A DNA stretch of 64,000 nucleotides from Russula earlei (GCA_025769875.1 JAGFNK010000167.1:1-64000); one strand, 5' to 3'. Positions 1-12,181 are shown, numbered from the stretch's first letter. A program made the numbers and translations. The notes: generated from the sequence alone by a model not told the origin.

Positions 1-337
1 TTGCTTGGATTTCTTCAGGGAGAATATCCTCTCTGGGTTTTTCTCAGAAGGGAACGTGCTCCACATCTTTGACACCACTGATCGTTCGGTTTGCTTGTTA
101 TCTTCTGTGTCCAAAATTTACTCAATCCTCGATGTTTTCATTAGATGACAACCCGATACAATATCGCCCCATCCATTGGTGTTACGTAGAATATAGATAG
201 AGATGATGCTGATGCAATAATATTGAACCCCCTCTATAATTACGCGAGCGCGTTCCTTTCCTTTCCTTCGCCATGTCTCCAATTTCAATGCATCCCTTGT
301 CGGCCCTTCCAGTCACCATATAGCCTCGCAGCTTCAC
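1..337. other. Left edge, no gene resolved
   Basis: No recognisable coding segment was found here. The last part probably contained the 5' end of the decayed sterol oxidase that follows: sequence related to its N-terminus becomes readable from about 338. An ATG at 273 opens only a short frame that stops at 321 and is not in frame with the homologous segment. Confidence 0.4.
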
Positions 338-1541
338 GCTAGCTTGAACGTAGACCTTACCCAGCTTAATAATTGGTTCGAGAGGTAATGGATGGCTTGG
401 TACATCTGGATCGGGAACCCTCTCCTTGCGACCGGCATTGCCTCTTTCATCCTCCACGAGGTTCGTTTCGTTCCCTTGGTCTGCTCCCTATCCAGAGCGA
501 GAACGCTTATTCTCTCTGTTCTAGACCGTCTATTTCGGTCGCTGCATACCGTGGATCATCATCGACGCGATCCCATACTTCCGCAAGTGGAAGCTGCAGC
601 CCGGAAAGGTACCCACACCACAGGAGCAGTGGGAGTATATCAAACTCTTTTCACCGTCGAGGGGCCAGCCGTAAGCATTCAGTTCTGTCTCACTACTTTT
701 CGCCCGTGTAAATGTTTCTCGTCTCACAGATCCTCCTCTTCCATCCTGTCGCCGAGTCCTTTGCCATGAGCACTTGGCAGGTGCCGTTCCCGTCGTGGGA
801 AGATATGCTCCCACAACTCGCGTTCTTTTTTTTGAGGACATGTTCCACTATTCACTATTTCTGTTCGTGCTCTTCGATTCGTCTCTGGCTTCTCCAAACT
901 GACCGTGATCCGACGCCCTCACACCACCTCTCTATGACCCCACAGCTCATCAGCTCCTTCACACACCCTTGCTCTATAAGTACATTCACCAGTTCCACCA
1001 CAAATACTCCGCGCCCTTCGGCCTCGCTGCGGAATATGCGCACCCCCTCGAAGTCATGATCCTCGGAACAGGAACGATCGTCGGACCGCTGCTCTACTGC
1101 TGGTTCAAACCCAACTTGCACATCATTACCGTTTACATCTGGATCACGCTCCGTCTTTTCCAGGCCATCGACGCCCACTCAGGATACGGTAAGTCCAAAC
1201 GTCCTCGTACCCAGCATATTGCTGATAGGGGCTGGCGTGCACCATTGATGCGGTAGACTTCCCCTGGTCCCTTCAGCACATCGTTCCGTTTTGGTCAGGC
1301 GCTGAGCATCACGATTTCCATCACATGGCGTTTGTGAATAATTTCTCAACCTCGTTCCGGTGGTGGGATCGGATCCTCGGAACTGATGACAAGTATCGGA
1401 CATACCGTGAACGGATGCGCGCTGCCACGAAGGGCTTGGACCCTACGCATCGCAAGGCCATTGAGTGAGGAAAAGATGGTTGCAGAGCAGGAAGAGGCAG
1501 GTTTTGCCGCAGAAAAGGATGTCGCGCAACCCGCTTCATAG
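338..1541 (+). pseudogene. ERG25: Decayed C-4 methylsterol oxidase (ERG25-like)
   Basis: Homology to the ER di-iron C-4 methylsterol oxidase of ergosterol synthesis runs across five exon-like blocks. All three histidine boxes are readable: HQLLH (~930-945), HQFHH (~985-1000) and HHDFHH (~1310-1330), as is the hallmark [15 protein letters not shown]. The frame is broken repeatedly. A TAA sits at 386-388 inside the conserved NWFER-WMAWY segment. About 13 nt are missing near 645. A T8 run at 826-833 one base out of register, plus a 7-bp tandem duplication at 846-859, together replace the conserved EDMFHY with unrelated residues. An extra T at 1466 makes a TGA, beyond which the usual tail (EEKMVAEQEEAG) continues to a stop at 1539-1541. 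Canonical introns remain, e.g. ~1190-1257. It is probably a pseudogene or dying paralog; single-read errors are unlikely to give this many lesions. Confidence 0.75.
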
Positions 1542-1831
1542 CGCCAATTATATTCACTTAATGACCGCGCATGTGCTTTACCTTATGCCCGTGCAATCTA
1601 ACATACAATACCTTACACCAGCTCCAAGTGATATCAAACTTGAATGTGACCCACAAACACAAGGTACGACAATCCCCGTTGGAAATCTGTACAATCCGTA
1701 TGATCTGCATCGCTCCCCTCTGTGACCGCTTCAGTTCGCGTTAGTTGAACCTGTCTCTGCAGTGCTGCTAAGCGGTGGGTCGTCAGTCTGACCTGTTGAA
1801 GCTGTGGCATTAGCCGCTGGATGCGTCGTTG

Positions 1832-3411
1832 CTACGTTTGCATTCCTTCCCTTGCCCGGTGGAGGAGGGTGGTACACTTTTTCCTACACCCACCACCCTC
1901 AGTCGACAAGCTCCTTAATCCGCAAGGAACACCCACTTTTTTCTTCTTTTTTTCGGGCACGGGGGAAGGATAGGCTCGCTCGGTGACCTCCTGCCACTCT
2001 TTGCTTTCTTCGAAACGCTTGCGGATTGGGGAGAGCAGACTGACGAGGGCGTCCGCCACAACGTTCTTGAGATCTTTTGGGTGCACTTGACGCGTCTCGA
2101 ATGCCTCCCTGAGCGCATCGTACGAGGAGAAGTGCAACGGCCCGCCATACTTCTCGTCCCTGGATACGCTAAACACCGTGCCCGGAGGCGCACCATCAAA
2201 CACAAACGGCTTTTGCGCTCCCTCATCCTTGCTCCCGTCTCCGTTAGCGAGGGAGACAGCAGAGCCGTTGGCCGTGCTGGCTGCGCGTTCGAGCCGAAGT
2301 TCCGATATGGGGATGAGAACGGCCTCTACGAACGCGAGGACGCCGTTGTCTGTGACATTGCCTTCTTCGCAGAACGCCTTTTTGATCTTGCGCCGCACGG
2401 CATCGGGAGGGTCAAGAAAGTCGATTTTCGAGTCCGGGTCAGACGAGGACATTTTACCTCCCGCCAGGCCAGGGACCATCGCATTCATGAGGTGGGCACG
2501 CTTTGCATAGCCAAGACGTGGGAGGTAAAGCTCCGCAAAAGTGAAAATTTTTCGCTGCGTGCCCGTCATTTGAGCGACGCATTTTGGTAAAGGCGGATCT
2601 ATGCTCATGCTCACGCACCTGGTCAACACCGCCAAATTGGAAGTCTACATCCAAATACTGTTCATCGAGCGCCTGTAGGCCGGGATAGAGCAGGCCGCTC
2701 AACAGTGGACTCTCAACCTGTTTGACGACCTCCGCGCCAGCCTTTTTGGCATCGTGCTCTGTTACAGTTGCGCATAGCCGGTAATTGTCAAGATTGTATT
2801 CCTTTGTGAGCTGGTAAGATGAGCCTTCGATGAAGGTCAGTCTCGAAGTAGGGATGCCGAGTGATTCGAAGACAGCGAGAAGGACGAATTTGTAATATTT
2901 GGTGCGATGCCCGACGAGCTCAAGAGGCGCCTTCATGTTGTCCAGGAATGCATGAATATCTAAGCATATGCGTCAAGGACTGTATTTTGATAGTGACAGC
3001 ACAGCGTAAGCGCACCGGCGAGCAAGATCTTGACCTACTCAGCTGAAGGTCAGTCTTGTGTCGTCGAGACAGGTATTGTTTTGCATGCGCACCTCGACAT
3101 CTGCCCTCAAGAAGTCTGCTATCTTGGTCAACGGCACAAAGTATCCGACATGTGCTAGGCATCATCACCATGATTAGTCACCGCTGCAGAGAACTCCATA
3201 CAATAAATGACCCACGTCTACCGGTCGGGGCTGTCCCTATTTTATGATTAGCTTGCTTTGCTGTAGATGCAACCTTGAAACAACACATACCCCAATAGCA
3301 CTTTGGCGTCTTGCCCTGGACAAGTAAGGTTTTGACGATGTCTCCACCAAGAACTTCTTGCAGACGACGCGTAATTAAACGATATCTATCATCTGGTGTT
3401 GCCTCTGACAT
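1832..3411 (-). CDS. TYS1: Tyrosyl-tRNA synthetase, cytosolic type
   Basis: A class Ic synthetase charging tRNA-Tyr with tyrosine using ATP. The first exon begins [20 protein letters not shown]; the upstream ATG at 3442 is in frame but the family start is the one at 3411. Splicing gives [22 protein letters not shown], which contains the HIGH-type motif (HVGY). Further exons carry the tyrosine-pocket region [17 protein letters not shown] then [12 protein letters not shown], and the KMSSS loop in [12 protein letters not shown]. The C-terminal part ([14 protein letters not shown]...) matches eukaryotic TyrRS and ends in a lysine-rich tail. That tail may be spliced differently, so the exact stop at 1832 is less certain. 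At least four introns are visible. It is divergently arranged with the REX4 gene, with a 155-bp shared upstream region. Confidence 0.9.
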
Positions 3412-3566
3412 TGTTGTGTTGTGGTTGTCCCATACAGACGGCACGCGGAATCTGCCACTCTGATTCAGTTACTGCGCTGTGCTGTCAGGTATCTAGGTAG
3501 ATTAGTAAGCTGCCGAGTTCTACGTGACTACAATTCGTGCCGCTCGTGTCCCTCGTCGAGTCCGTT
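3412..3566. promoter_or_regulatory. Shared upstream region of TYS1 and REX4
   Basis: About 155 bp separate the start codons of two divergent genes, so both promoters must lie here or reach into the neighbouring gene. I see no clear TATA box or named motif. The call rests only on gene arrangement. Confidence 0.35.
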
Positions 3567-4823
3567 ATGTCAAATCGCGTTGCTAAACCGTCTGAAAATT
3601 GGCTGTCTCTACAAAAGGTTGACCTCCATTAGTATGTCAACTCAAGACCGCTCTTGTTGATGGTTGTGCTCGTAGAGATTGCATGCCACCGCCCCATCTC
3701 CAGCTCTACCTCGAATCAAGCGTCAGAAGAGCTCACCCGAGACCCCCAGTGCATCGACCTCTTCAAATGTTGTGCCATCAGTTTCCCCTTCACCTGCAGG
3801 TGATCTTTTTCACCACGACGATACTGTGGAAGCCCTTCGTTCCCTCATACTTTCTCCAATCCCGTGTTCTCCTGATCTACCGTCCAAGGATCGCCAACCA
3901 GGGCCGTATATTGCTCTAGATTGCGAAATGGTTGGTGTGGGACCCACGGGGGAAGAGTCGACACTTGCGCGAGTATCAGTGGTCAACTACTTTGGAACGG
4001 TCTTGCTGGATGAATTTGTGCGGCAAAAGGAGCGGGTTACAGATTGGAGGACGCAGTGGAGCGGGATACGAGCAAGAGACATGATCAACGGTGATTCCGC
4101 CCATCCCCGTTCTGCTCATGACTTATGATCTCCCCCTAACTCCCAGCGAAACATTTTGAAGAGGTTCAACGCTCAGTGGCTGAGCTTATCAATGGTCGCA
4201 TTCTTGTTGGTCATGCTGTTCAGAACGATCTCAAGGTCCGTAGTCTTCCCGCTTGTGCGCCGTGTATAAATTCTCTTCCCTCAGGCCCTCATGCTCTCAC
4301 ACTCACGAGCACAAATTCGAGACACGCAAATTCTAGCTCACAGGCATGGCCAAAGCCGCTCCGCTCGACCGGCCTTGAGGAATTTGGTACGCGACATGCT
4401 GGGTGTAAAGATCCAAGAAGGCGAACACAGCAGCGTGCGTCGCGATTCCAGCCTTCTCGTCGAGGAGATTACTGAACGTAAGTGCAGGTGACAGACGCTC
4501 GCGCTACCATGGCGATCTACAGACTCCACCGCAGCCAATGGGAGAGAGGATACGCTGTCATTCCCATTCGATCCCAAGAGAAAGTAAAGGAAGTGTCAAA
4601 GGGACCCCGGCAACGAAAGTCAATCAGAACCAAGAGTGTAGCAAAAATATCTATGAAGGCATCTCTTTTGTCCGAGAAACGGAAGGGTGTCTCGTCTGGT
4701 CTTTCAACGGTCATACGCAATCGGAGGAATGTCAGGGGGGGAGTGGGTACCAAGGTCAAATGGTGGTCTCAGTTGGCGGGCACTAGGGACGGATCGAAGG
4801 GCCATATCAGTGTCGTTAAATAG
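3567..4823 (+). CDS. REX4: RNA exonuclease 4 (REX4/REXO4 type)
   Basis: A DEDDh 3'-5' exonuclease of the ISG20/REX4 group, in yeast linked to pre-rRNA processing in the nucleolus. Exon 1 (3567-3617) reads [17 protein letters not shown]; a 58-nt intron (3618-3675) joins it to [18 protein letters not shown], a basic stretch expected near the N-terminus. ExoI is [10 protein letters not shown] (Asp and Glu), ExoII GHAVQND, Exo[20 protein letters not shown] (His and Asp), so all catalytic residues are present. Introns fall after RDMING, after the ExoII motif and inside the HSS|V segment. The tail is long, basic and probably disordered (SKGPRQRKS...), ending at 4823. It lies head-to-head with TYS1 and only 136 bp before the next gene. 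Confidence 0.88.
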
Positions 4824-4959
4824 TTCACCATATCCTGCTGTAACATATCATGCTCAGTGGAATCCCAGCGCGGAATGCCAGACGCTCATGCGCTCGGCGC
4901 CCGGCTTTCCGGGGTTACTGACGAGCTCGCTCCATCGCCTTCGCTTTGCTGTTATAATC

Positions 4960-7500
4960 ATGGGCGTTCACGGTCTTGCCACCTATCTTCGCGACAATCT
5001 CCGCGCCTTATCGTCCTCTCTCGTCCTCTCTCACGAACAATCGAAATACAAGTCCGCACTTCCACTCGTCGTTGATGGCTGGTCGTGCGTCCGGCCAATT
5101 AACATGTTATGTAAACGTCGTCGATAACGCTTCTGTAGCTTCATATATGAACTACACAACCAATCCCGTCTGTCGTGGGTGTATGGCGGCGAACTTGGGG
5201 AGTTCCGCGACCTTGTCATTCGAGTTACTCGAGCGTGGATCTCGGTGGGTTGGAAACCCTATTTTGTCTTCGATGGTATCACCCCCTCCCTTCTGCTTTT
5301 GTTCGACCTGAGGCTAAACTGAAACTATCGATCAGGGCCATATCGCTCGTCTAAGATTGTGACTTGTTCAAACCGCATGACGCAGTCCGTCGCCCAACCC
5401 TCGCTATTGTTTTTCAGAACCTCGCCCCTCTCGCGAGTCACTCCACGCTTCCTCCGGGAAAATTCTATCTTGCCTCCGCTTTGTTATGCGGCAACTCTTG
5501 ACGCCTTACGATCTGTCAGCGATGCCGTCGAAATATACTTGGCAGACGACGAAGGCGACCCTTTTGCCGTGGAGCTCGCTGGTCGGCTCAAAGGCTATGT
5601 AACGGGTCAAGACTCTGACTATGTCATCCTAAACTCTGAGGGGTATGCTGGCTATATTCCTATGGATCAGATGGTCTGGGGTGTCAATTCACACAGGGAC
5701 AGAGAAGAGTGCCAATCACAAGACGATAATGGATTCGTGGTGGCACAAAAAGGCAAAGCCCGGGATGCTTTTAATCGAGGGATCATCCCACCAGAAATAA
5801 ATGACGAGCTATCTCTGAATTGCCTCGTCTTCACGCCGCATACGCTTGCTTCCCACTTTCAAATCTCATTGTCCCTTCTTCCACTCCTAGCTTCCCTTAT
5901 TGGCAATGATTTCACGGCAGAGCGTCTCCCAACCAACAAGTTATTTTTCGATCGTAACATGACTCCGTCCCAGCGTATGGCACGTGTGGCAAGTGTCTTG
6001 AAGTCGGTCTCAGCCGTCGCGACGGGAACGTCCACGAATAGGAGGATCCGACATCAGATTACCAATGTCGTTGAGTTTGTGGGTTTGACCGTCGAATCTC
6101 TCCTGATCCGACCGACGTCAGTGAGATCTGGCGAAATGGAAAACATAGTAGAGAAGACCGTCGATGCTACGCTGCAATATACGATCCCAAAAAATCAGGA
6201 CTTCGGTGATGGGTCAATCACCCCTTGTGTCCTTCATGATGTCAATTCTTGCCCCCTTGTAGGGCATCTTTTTCGCCCTACGTCCGGTCACCTGACGGAG
6301 AACGAGAATGAAGCCCGCAAGGAGATCAGTTTCCTATACATTTCAGCATATCGACATACCCACTTTTCTCCCGGCTTGATGGACGTTTTGAGCACTGGAA
6401 CTGCATGGCCTGATTCGTTCTTGGAAAACCCGGATCTCGAAACAGTGTCCCGGAGCCTAGGACGCCCCATTCGGGAGTGGGTTTACGCACTGCTGGATGA
6501 CGGGATCGGCCTCATGGAACATGATGCTGGTCTAGAGAATGAATCGGGAGACACCAGTGCCGATGAAGTGTCAGATGACGACGAAATCATTGATGTCATC
6601 GAGGAAGACTCCGATGAAGACCCAGGTCCTGGCAACCCTCTGGCCCCACTACAAGGGGCACTCAAAGAGCTCACTATTGGCACAACACCCCCGTCGACGT
6701 CATCTCGTACGACAGTAGTTTCACGTAGTATGCGACACAAGTACGTCGATGAGTACGTCCGCCGTGGTACTCGGCATGCTAAAGAGCCTGTATCTGTGCC
6801 ATCACTTGCCACCTTGCTGTCATCTCATGGCATCAATACCAACATTGGAAATCGTCCCAACATTCGCCCCATTCAACTTCAGGATGAAAACCTTCGCCTG
6901 ACGGTCTTTTTACGTTTTCTAGGTTCCGATACCCATTTGGTTAAAACGCTTCCGTCAGAGTACCTGATGGCCGTTGTGTCATTGAGATGGATCGTAAACC
7001 GCCTTGCTGTTCGAGCCGACGAATCCCGGCACAACGCTGAGAGAGAAAAAGAGAAATGGACTGTTAGGGAGGCTAGGGCCTTCTTGGCGTCCTTCTCTTG
7101 GCCCGGTGGCGCGGCTGTCGAGCCAACGAGCCCTCCGTTGGAGAACCGTCGCATTCAGCTCACTGCACAAGTATTGGCCACATTCGACGCTGTCGAGATG
7201 CTTTCTCAAGTCCTACTCCTGACGGACAGGGTGCCTAATCCGGCAACCTTTTTCTCTGGGAAGGCTTTCCACCACCGTCTTGCCGATGGGGACCTCCCAG
7301 ACGCACACATCCCCCCTGTATTATGGGACGCTTTCGTAGATGACCTGGATGGAGTTTTTGCGCATGAAAAGGATTGGAAAAAGAAAAGGGATCGCAAGAC
7401 GAAGGGAAACCGAGCGAGTCCGGCGCATGGTCAGACTGTGCGAGGAGTTGGAGGCCAGAGCATGTTCGATGTCCTTTCGGCTTTGAATGAAGGCGTCTAA
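4960..7500 (+). CDS. XPG/asteroid-type nuclease domain protein
   Basis: Exon 1 starts MGVHGLATYLRDNLRAL, the N-terminal block of the XPG/FEN nuclease superfamily. Two introns (5'ss GTGCGT at ~5085 and GTATCA at ~5276) join it to SFIYELHNQSRLSWVYGGEL...KPYFVFDG and then to the large third exon. Acidic metal-binding clusters are visible in YLADDEGDPFAVELAG and GQDSDYVILNSEGYAGYIP (DSD). The C-terminal half has an acidic patch (DEVSDDDEIIDVIEED) and a long region typical of fungal asteroid-domain proteins, giving about 790 residues. Function is not established for this group; a structure-specific nuclease role in DNA or RNA handling is inferred from the fold. Confidence 0.82.
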
Positions 7501-7918
7501 CTGGGTCGTGTGGATATCCGGTGCTAAGGGACATGACAAATAATATTTTAGGGCCTCTCAGCGATCATACCTAGCGATAACCTCGCGCGCCCTGGTGGTG
7601 TCACTGCCAGAGTTGTAGTCAGTCGTATAGTAGTAGTAACTGGAACGGAAGATCTCTCAGAACATTGCATGGACATAGGAACCATATATAGTAACTTGGT
7701 CGCACAGCTTTCACAGCCTCCTTTTCCCTCGAATCGTCCTTCAGCCCTGCTAAGGCTATGCTTGCTGTGCAAAGTGGTACAATGAATGAAAAGGCAGGCA
7801 GTGGATCCGCCATGTCTGTGTTTGTGGCTGTCTCACTTCTCCAGGACCCTCTGCTTTTTGTATAAAGACCCACCAATCGTCCCACCTTGGTCGCACAACC
7901 TTGGGTCTTTCAACCGTC
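7501..7918 (+). promoter_or_regulatory. Intergenic with TATA-type promoter
   Basis: This interval joins the 3' end of the XPG-type gene to the upstream region of the next small gene. A TATAAAG lies at 7861-7867, about 55 bp before the ATG at 7919, a plausible core promoter. Nothing else was recognised. Confidence 0.45.
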
Positions 7919-8547
7919 ATGACTTACCCTTCCTACGCCTTCACCACTGCGTTATCTACAACAGGATCCGCGCCGTGCATCACATCTCGGAATCCTCCTG
8001 ACATCCTCACATACTGCTTCGCCACACGGATGGTATACGTCACTCCGGGCGAGACTTACGATGTATGTCTCTCTCCTCTTTACCTTTCACCACCATCGAG
8101 TTTACTGACAACCGATCGCTTTCCCACACATCATAGCAAGCCATCGATATCGCCCAGGAGTCGTTTCCAGAGCTTAATGACGTCGAACGTAGCAGAATAG
8201 GTTTAGAGGTCCGCGTCGTGCTCAGCAACCAGGGCGAGCGCAAGGCTGCGGAGATTGGGCGGTCCGCCTGGTCTGCGGTCATCAGGACGCTCGCGCAGTT
8301 CGAAATCGTTGAAATCCGCGTCGCGCCCTCTACCAAACCTGCGAGAGCAATCTCCAGTGCAGGATCTTCGGTCTCCGGGCCCCCTCCTTACTCTGATGAA
8401 ACAGGCTGGGGTCCGGATATGAAAGTGTCGGCGACGAATTTGGCTCAAGCCAGCCCAAACTCCCAATCATACTCACAGCCACACACCCTTACGAACCGCT
8501 TCGTGGGTCTTCTTTGCGGGTCATCTCGAGGACGTCACTCTGCTTAA
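7919..8547 (+). CDS. Small unknown protein, tandem paralog A
   Basis: Two exons (7919-8062 and 8137-8547) with a 74-nt intron bounded by GTATGT and TCATAG. The product is about 184 residues. The N-terminus is followed by a conserved core TRMVYVTPGETYD|QAIDIAQESFPEL, then RIGLEVRVVL, GERKAAEIGRSAW and IVEIRVA; the tail is Ser/Pro-rich with a PPPYSDE stretch. No signal peptide, membrane helix or catalytic motif is seen. The core recurs in the downstream gene at 9784 with the intron in the same place and phase. It resembles short hypothetical proteins of Agaricomycetes; I cannot assign a function. Confidence 0.7.
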
Positions 8548-9783
8548 CCATACCGCATTTCTAATCTTTGTGCTATTACTTGTCGTATGAAACTACTATA
8601 TCATTTTCCACTCGTTAGGCTTAACTTCAGCCTACGATACCCAGCGACACCTAAAGTGTTGGAATCCTCATTTTGTACAATCGACAGGTTTTCCTTGTTC
8701 CAATAACCTTACGCGCCCAACGATACGCCTCAGCCATAAGCTCGGTTGTTTGGACACCGTCACCTCTCCCGTTGATCGATCGTTTTGTTTGACTCTAAAG
8801 CGTCATCCCCTTAGGCCTCACTCATAGGGGACTCGGGTTCCAAACAAACACAGGCTATAATACCTGCCCGAGTCTTCCCCTTGCAACATTTTCCCTAAGA
8901 ATGTCTTCCAAGTCTCTTCAATTGCTCCGTCACTCGGGTCCTTCTGAGTTATTGGAACGTGCTTTATTGGTTCTGTGTCTAGGGTTCATGCAACCATTGC
9001 GCCCCGTGTTAGCTTGAGTGACCATAAGACTAGGTGTTGACCCGTCGGCTATTTGCTGGCTTGGTGCTCCTTTCAAATCATGCCCTGTTTGACTCACTCC
9101 CGTATCCCGAATTTTTATACACGAAGCGGGTTGTATATCCGTGTCCGTACTAGAATAAGAATGGCGAAAAGGGTTGGTTGGAAGTCCTTAATAATTATTG
9201 TAGGCTGTAAGAAACACAGCAAGGGACCATGTCCTGGCAGTGCCCACTTGGTTTCATTCTGTTCCGACTCGAGAGAAACTGGACGGAAGGTGTGGATATC
9301 AATGGTATCGCCACAGGATCCACCTTGAGGAAGCTTGGGTATGCTAGCACGGTGTCACCGCTTGAATGCACAGCGCTGTGTGTTGGTTGGAATAACTCAA
9401 CGATGCTATATACAGCAATAGAGCACTGAAATGGACTTATTGTTGACCATTACGCTGCCGTACTATTAGTATACGGGACCGTAACTCACAGCCACCGCCA
9501 GGTAAAGGAACGAATGAACGCCAATTTCGGACGAGAACGACGAAAACCAGGCAGCAATGCCATATCTTGTAGCATCAGCCTACATCAGAGGCGCGATGCT
9601 GTGAAGACACAACCCCCTTGTGCTGCGTCATTCAGCTCAAACCGATGGAACTTGACCCGTCAGTGCACAGCCGTAACTGTAGGGGTGAGACGGGGTCATC
9701 GCCTGCATCGGCTGTCGCGGCCGGGGTGCTTCTTGAGGTTGAGATAAAAGGCCCACAAATGATCGCCCCATGGTCACCACCTC
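8548..9783. other. Intergenic between tandem paralogs
   Basis: About 1.2 kb separates the two paralogs. I find no convincing gene. A TATAATA at about 8857 precedes an ATG at 8900 whose frame is open for only 38 codons and has no likeness to either neighbour. A GATAAAAG at 9743-9750 lies about 35 bp before the ATG of the next gene and may be its TATA-like element. Confidence 0.4.
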
Positions 9784-10400
9784 ATGTCTTCCTCTCACAA
9801 CGCTTCTATCACCTCAGCGCGGCTTCCGAACCCGCCCGACCTCATCACGTACAGCTACGCCTCACGGATGGTGTACGTCACTCCTGAAGATACCTACGAT
9901 GTGCGCACCTTTTCTCTGACCCACACCCCTCATCGCCGAGCGACTTGCCTTGCTGATCGGTCTCCTCATATCCTTATATCCAGAACGCCATCGAAAGCGC
10001 CCGAGACTCGTTTCCGGAGCTCTGCGACGTCGACCGCGGCCGGATCCGTTTAGCGGTCCGTGTCTCGCTTGGCGACCAGAATGAGCGCAAGCTCGCGGAG
10101 ATTGGGCGGAGAGCCTGGCCCCTCGTTATCACCACGTTCACGCGGTTCGCAGTCGTGGAAATCAGCGTCGCATCGGCCCCCCGCCCTGCGGCCGCGCCTT
10201 CCACTAGCTCCCGGGATTCGGCCTCTGCCCCACCGGCCTACGAAGTCGGAACGCACTCGAATGTGAACGCGTCGGAGGCCGAACTAGTTCCATATAGGCC
10301 ACAAAGTTCGCGCCTACAACCGCACACACAAGACCTTACGCGACATGTTCGTTTTCTTCCATCCGGAACCGTGTCGTCTCGGGGTCGTGTTGCCGCCTAG
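9784..10400 (+). CDS. Small unknown protein, tandem paralog B
   Basis: Two exons (9784-9900 and 9984-10400) with the intron at the same site as in paralog A, after the codons for ETYD/DTYD. The core SRMVYVTPEDTYD|NAIESARDSFPEL aligns directly with paralog A. It is followed by RIRLAVRVSLGDQNERKLAEI, GRRAWPLVITTF and VVEISVA, and by an Ala/Pro/Ser-rich tail containing PPAYE. The product is about 177 residues. The tails of A and B have diverged far more than the core, which suggests an old tandem duplication with a constrained domain of roughly 75 residues. Function unknown. Confidence 0.7.
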
Positions 10401-10638
10401 GCTGCGAGTGGATCCTGTTTGCTGGATAGTACATTTTATGTGTATTTAAATTCTAATTTTTGGGGCAGATGGCTGTACTATCTTCTACCTGAGCTGCATC
10501 ATTGGTCTTCCGTAACTTTACGATACCCACTAACACCCAATTTTTAAACATCTCGCATTGTTGTATTCAAATAAATGAAACTACCCCCTCGATTATCAGT
10601 GGAGCTAGAGTCTGTGAGTGCATGGTGTCAAGTTAGCC

Positions 10639-12181
10639 CTATGTTCGGCTGTGCCTTAAGAGCGCTTTGCTACGAAAGGTGGCGTTGTATTGCAGAAGGT
10701 TGTTGATGTCCCGGACCCAGTCATCTTCTTTACCGGGACTAACACCTTCTCCATGAACGTCAAAGGCAGGGTCTGAAATCGAAGACCGGTTGATACAAGG
10801 AATGGGATACAACGAGGAGCGGACGGTGACCAATTCTCCTGGGTTCAAGATATGGGAGGCTTGTCCGTCCATAGATACGCCCGCGGGTGCACGGCTGCGA
10901 TCACCTACCTGTGCACAGTCAGTCGAGTGAATCAGAGGTGGGTGCCATGGAGTATAGATACTTACTCGAAGAGTAATCGAGGAAGAGGCTGGGAAAACCA
11001 GTGGACGAAAAGACAGACTTCGGGGGCAGATTGGCGTAAGAACCAGCGCGCTCAGGGATGGATGGACGATAGGGCCACCCGCGGAAAGAGAATAGGCTGT
11101 AGAGCCAGTTGGCGTGGAAACAATCAACCCATCCGACTAGCAAAACACATCAGAATTGATTGAGATTTTGAAAAATTCCAGACAGTGCTTACTACAGCTT
11201 CAGTGAGATGTTGACCGTCGACGAATGCGTCAACCGTGTTTAGGTGCGGACTTGATCCTCGGTGCAGGGCGACTTCATTCATTACTTGCCAGTCTGAGGG
11301 TTGGTTCGGTCATCATGTTTGATAAGACGCATGACAACGACTACCTTCACCCTCATTCCCGATACTATTCCCATCCTTATCAGAGAATGCGCAGGACAGG
11401 CGCATCCGGTATAACACTGTAGTTTTCCCCTGAAAAACGCTCTCTAATGCTTTCGAAAAATCGTCAACGTCTGTATTGATTTTCCCAATCATCTATCGGC
11501 ATAAGATAGGCACAGAAACCCGGGAAGGCTCACGGAATGGAAGGAGGAAACCGAGCGTCCCCATTGAGAAACTAAGCACAGGTGGAACAGCCCCAACCTT
11601 GAACAGCGATGACGCATGGAGGATGGTTCCGTCTCCTCCAAGCGTAATTACTAGGTCAATCTTTTCGGCACCCTGGCCTGTGATAAACAGTTATCAAGCC
11701 ATTCAAGTTGTTACGGCGATGCACGGACCAGGGCGCCACACCTCTACACCATGTGGTATATCCGGCCTGTCTTCATGGAACGCCTTGACTTTGGGGTAGC
11801 GAGTTCGAAGATGGCTGATAGTTGTCGGTGACGGCGGTCTCGTGAAGGCAAACGCACTCACTCGAGGAAGGAGTCAATGGTGTCGATGACCGGTTTTGTG
11901 CGAAGCTTGTTCACGATGAGGATAGATTTAACTTGCTCTGCGTCTGTTCTGTCTTGATTGATAAGTTGGCTGCTGCTCGGTTGAGTCGATGTACACCATC
12001 CAAACGTACGTGACTGGGGGGCCGAGTGATTGGAGAGGAGGCGAATACCCCCAGGGGGAGGTGTTGATAAAGACCACAGCCGTGCGCGCCAGCTATGTTT
12101 ATAAAGCAGAAGAGACGACGTTCGAATATTCTGTGTCATGAGAAGACGATTAAAATTGTTGTGAGCTTTTGCCATGGTCAT
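10639..12181 (-). CDS. POS5: NAD(H) kinase, probably mitochondrial (POS5-like)
   Basis: An ATP-NAD kinase that phosphorylates NAD(H) to NADP(H). The GGDGT motif is in [17 protein letters not shown], followed by [36 protein letters not shown] and the conserved [20 protein letters not shown]. The C-terminus [15 protein letters not shown] is typical. The N-terminus is rich in Arg, Ser, Thr and Leu and poor in acidic residues ([20 protein letters not shown], then [10 protein letters not shown]), which looks like a mitochondrial presequence and points to the POS5 branch rather than cytosolic UTR1/YEF1. At least four introns break the frame. Two in-frame ATGs lie at 12181 and 12175; either could be used. 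It is divergent from the BRCT gene, about 400 bp away. Confidence 0.86.

Noticed and set aside
8900..9020. ATG-initiated 38-codon frame after a TATAATA box
   Set aside because: Too short, no likeness to the flanking paralogs and no splice continuation found.
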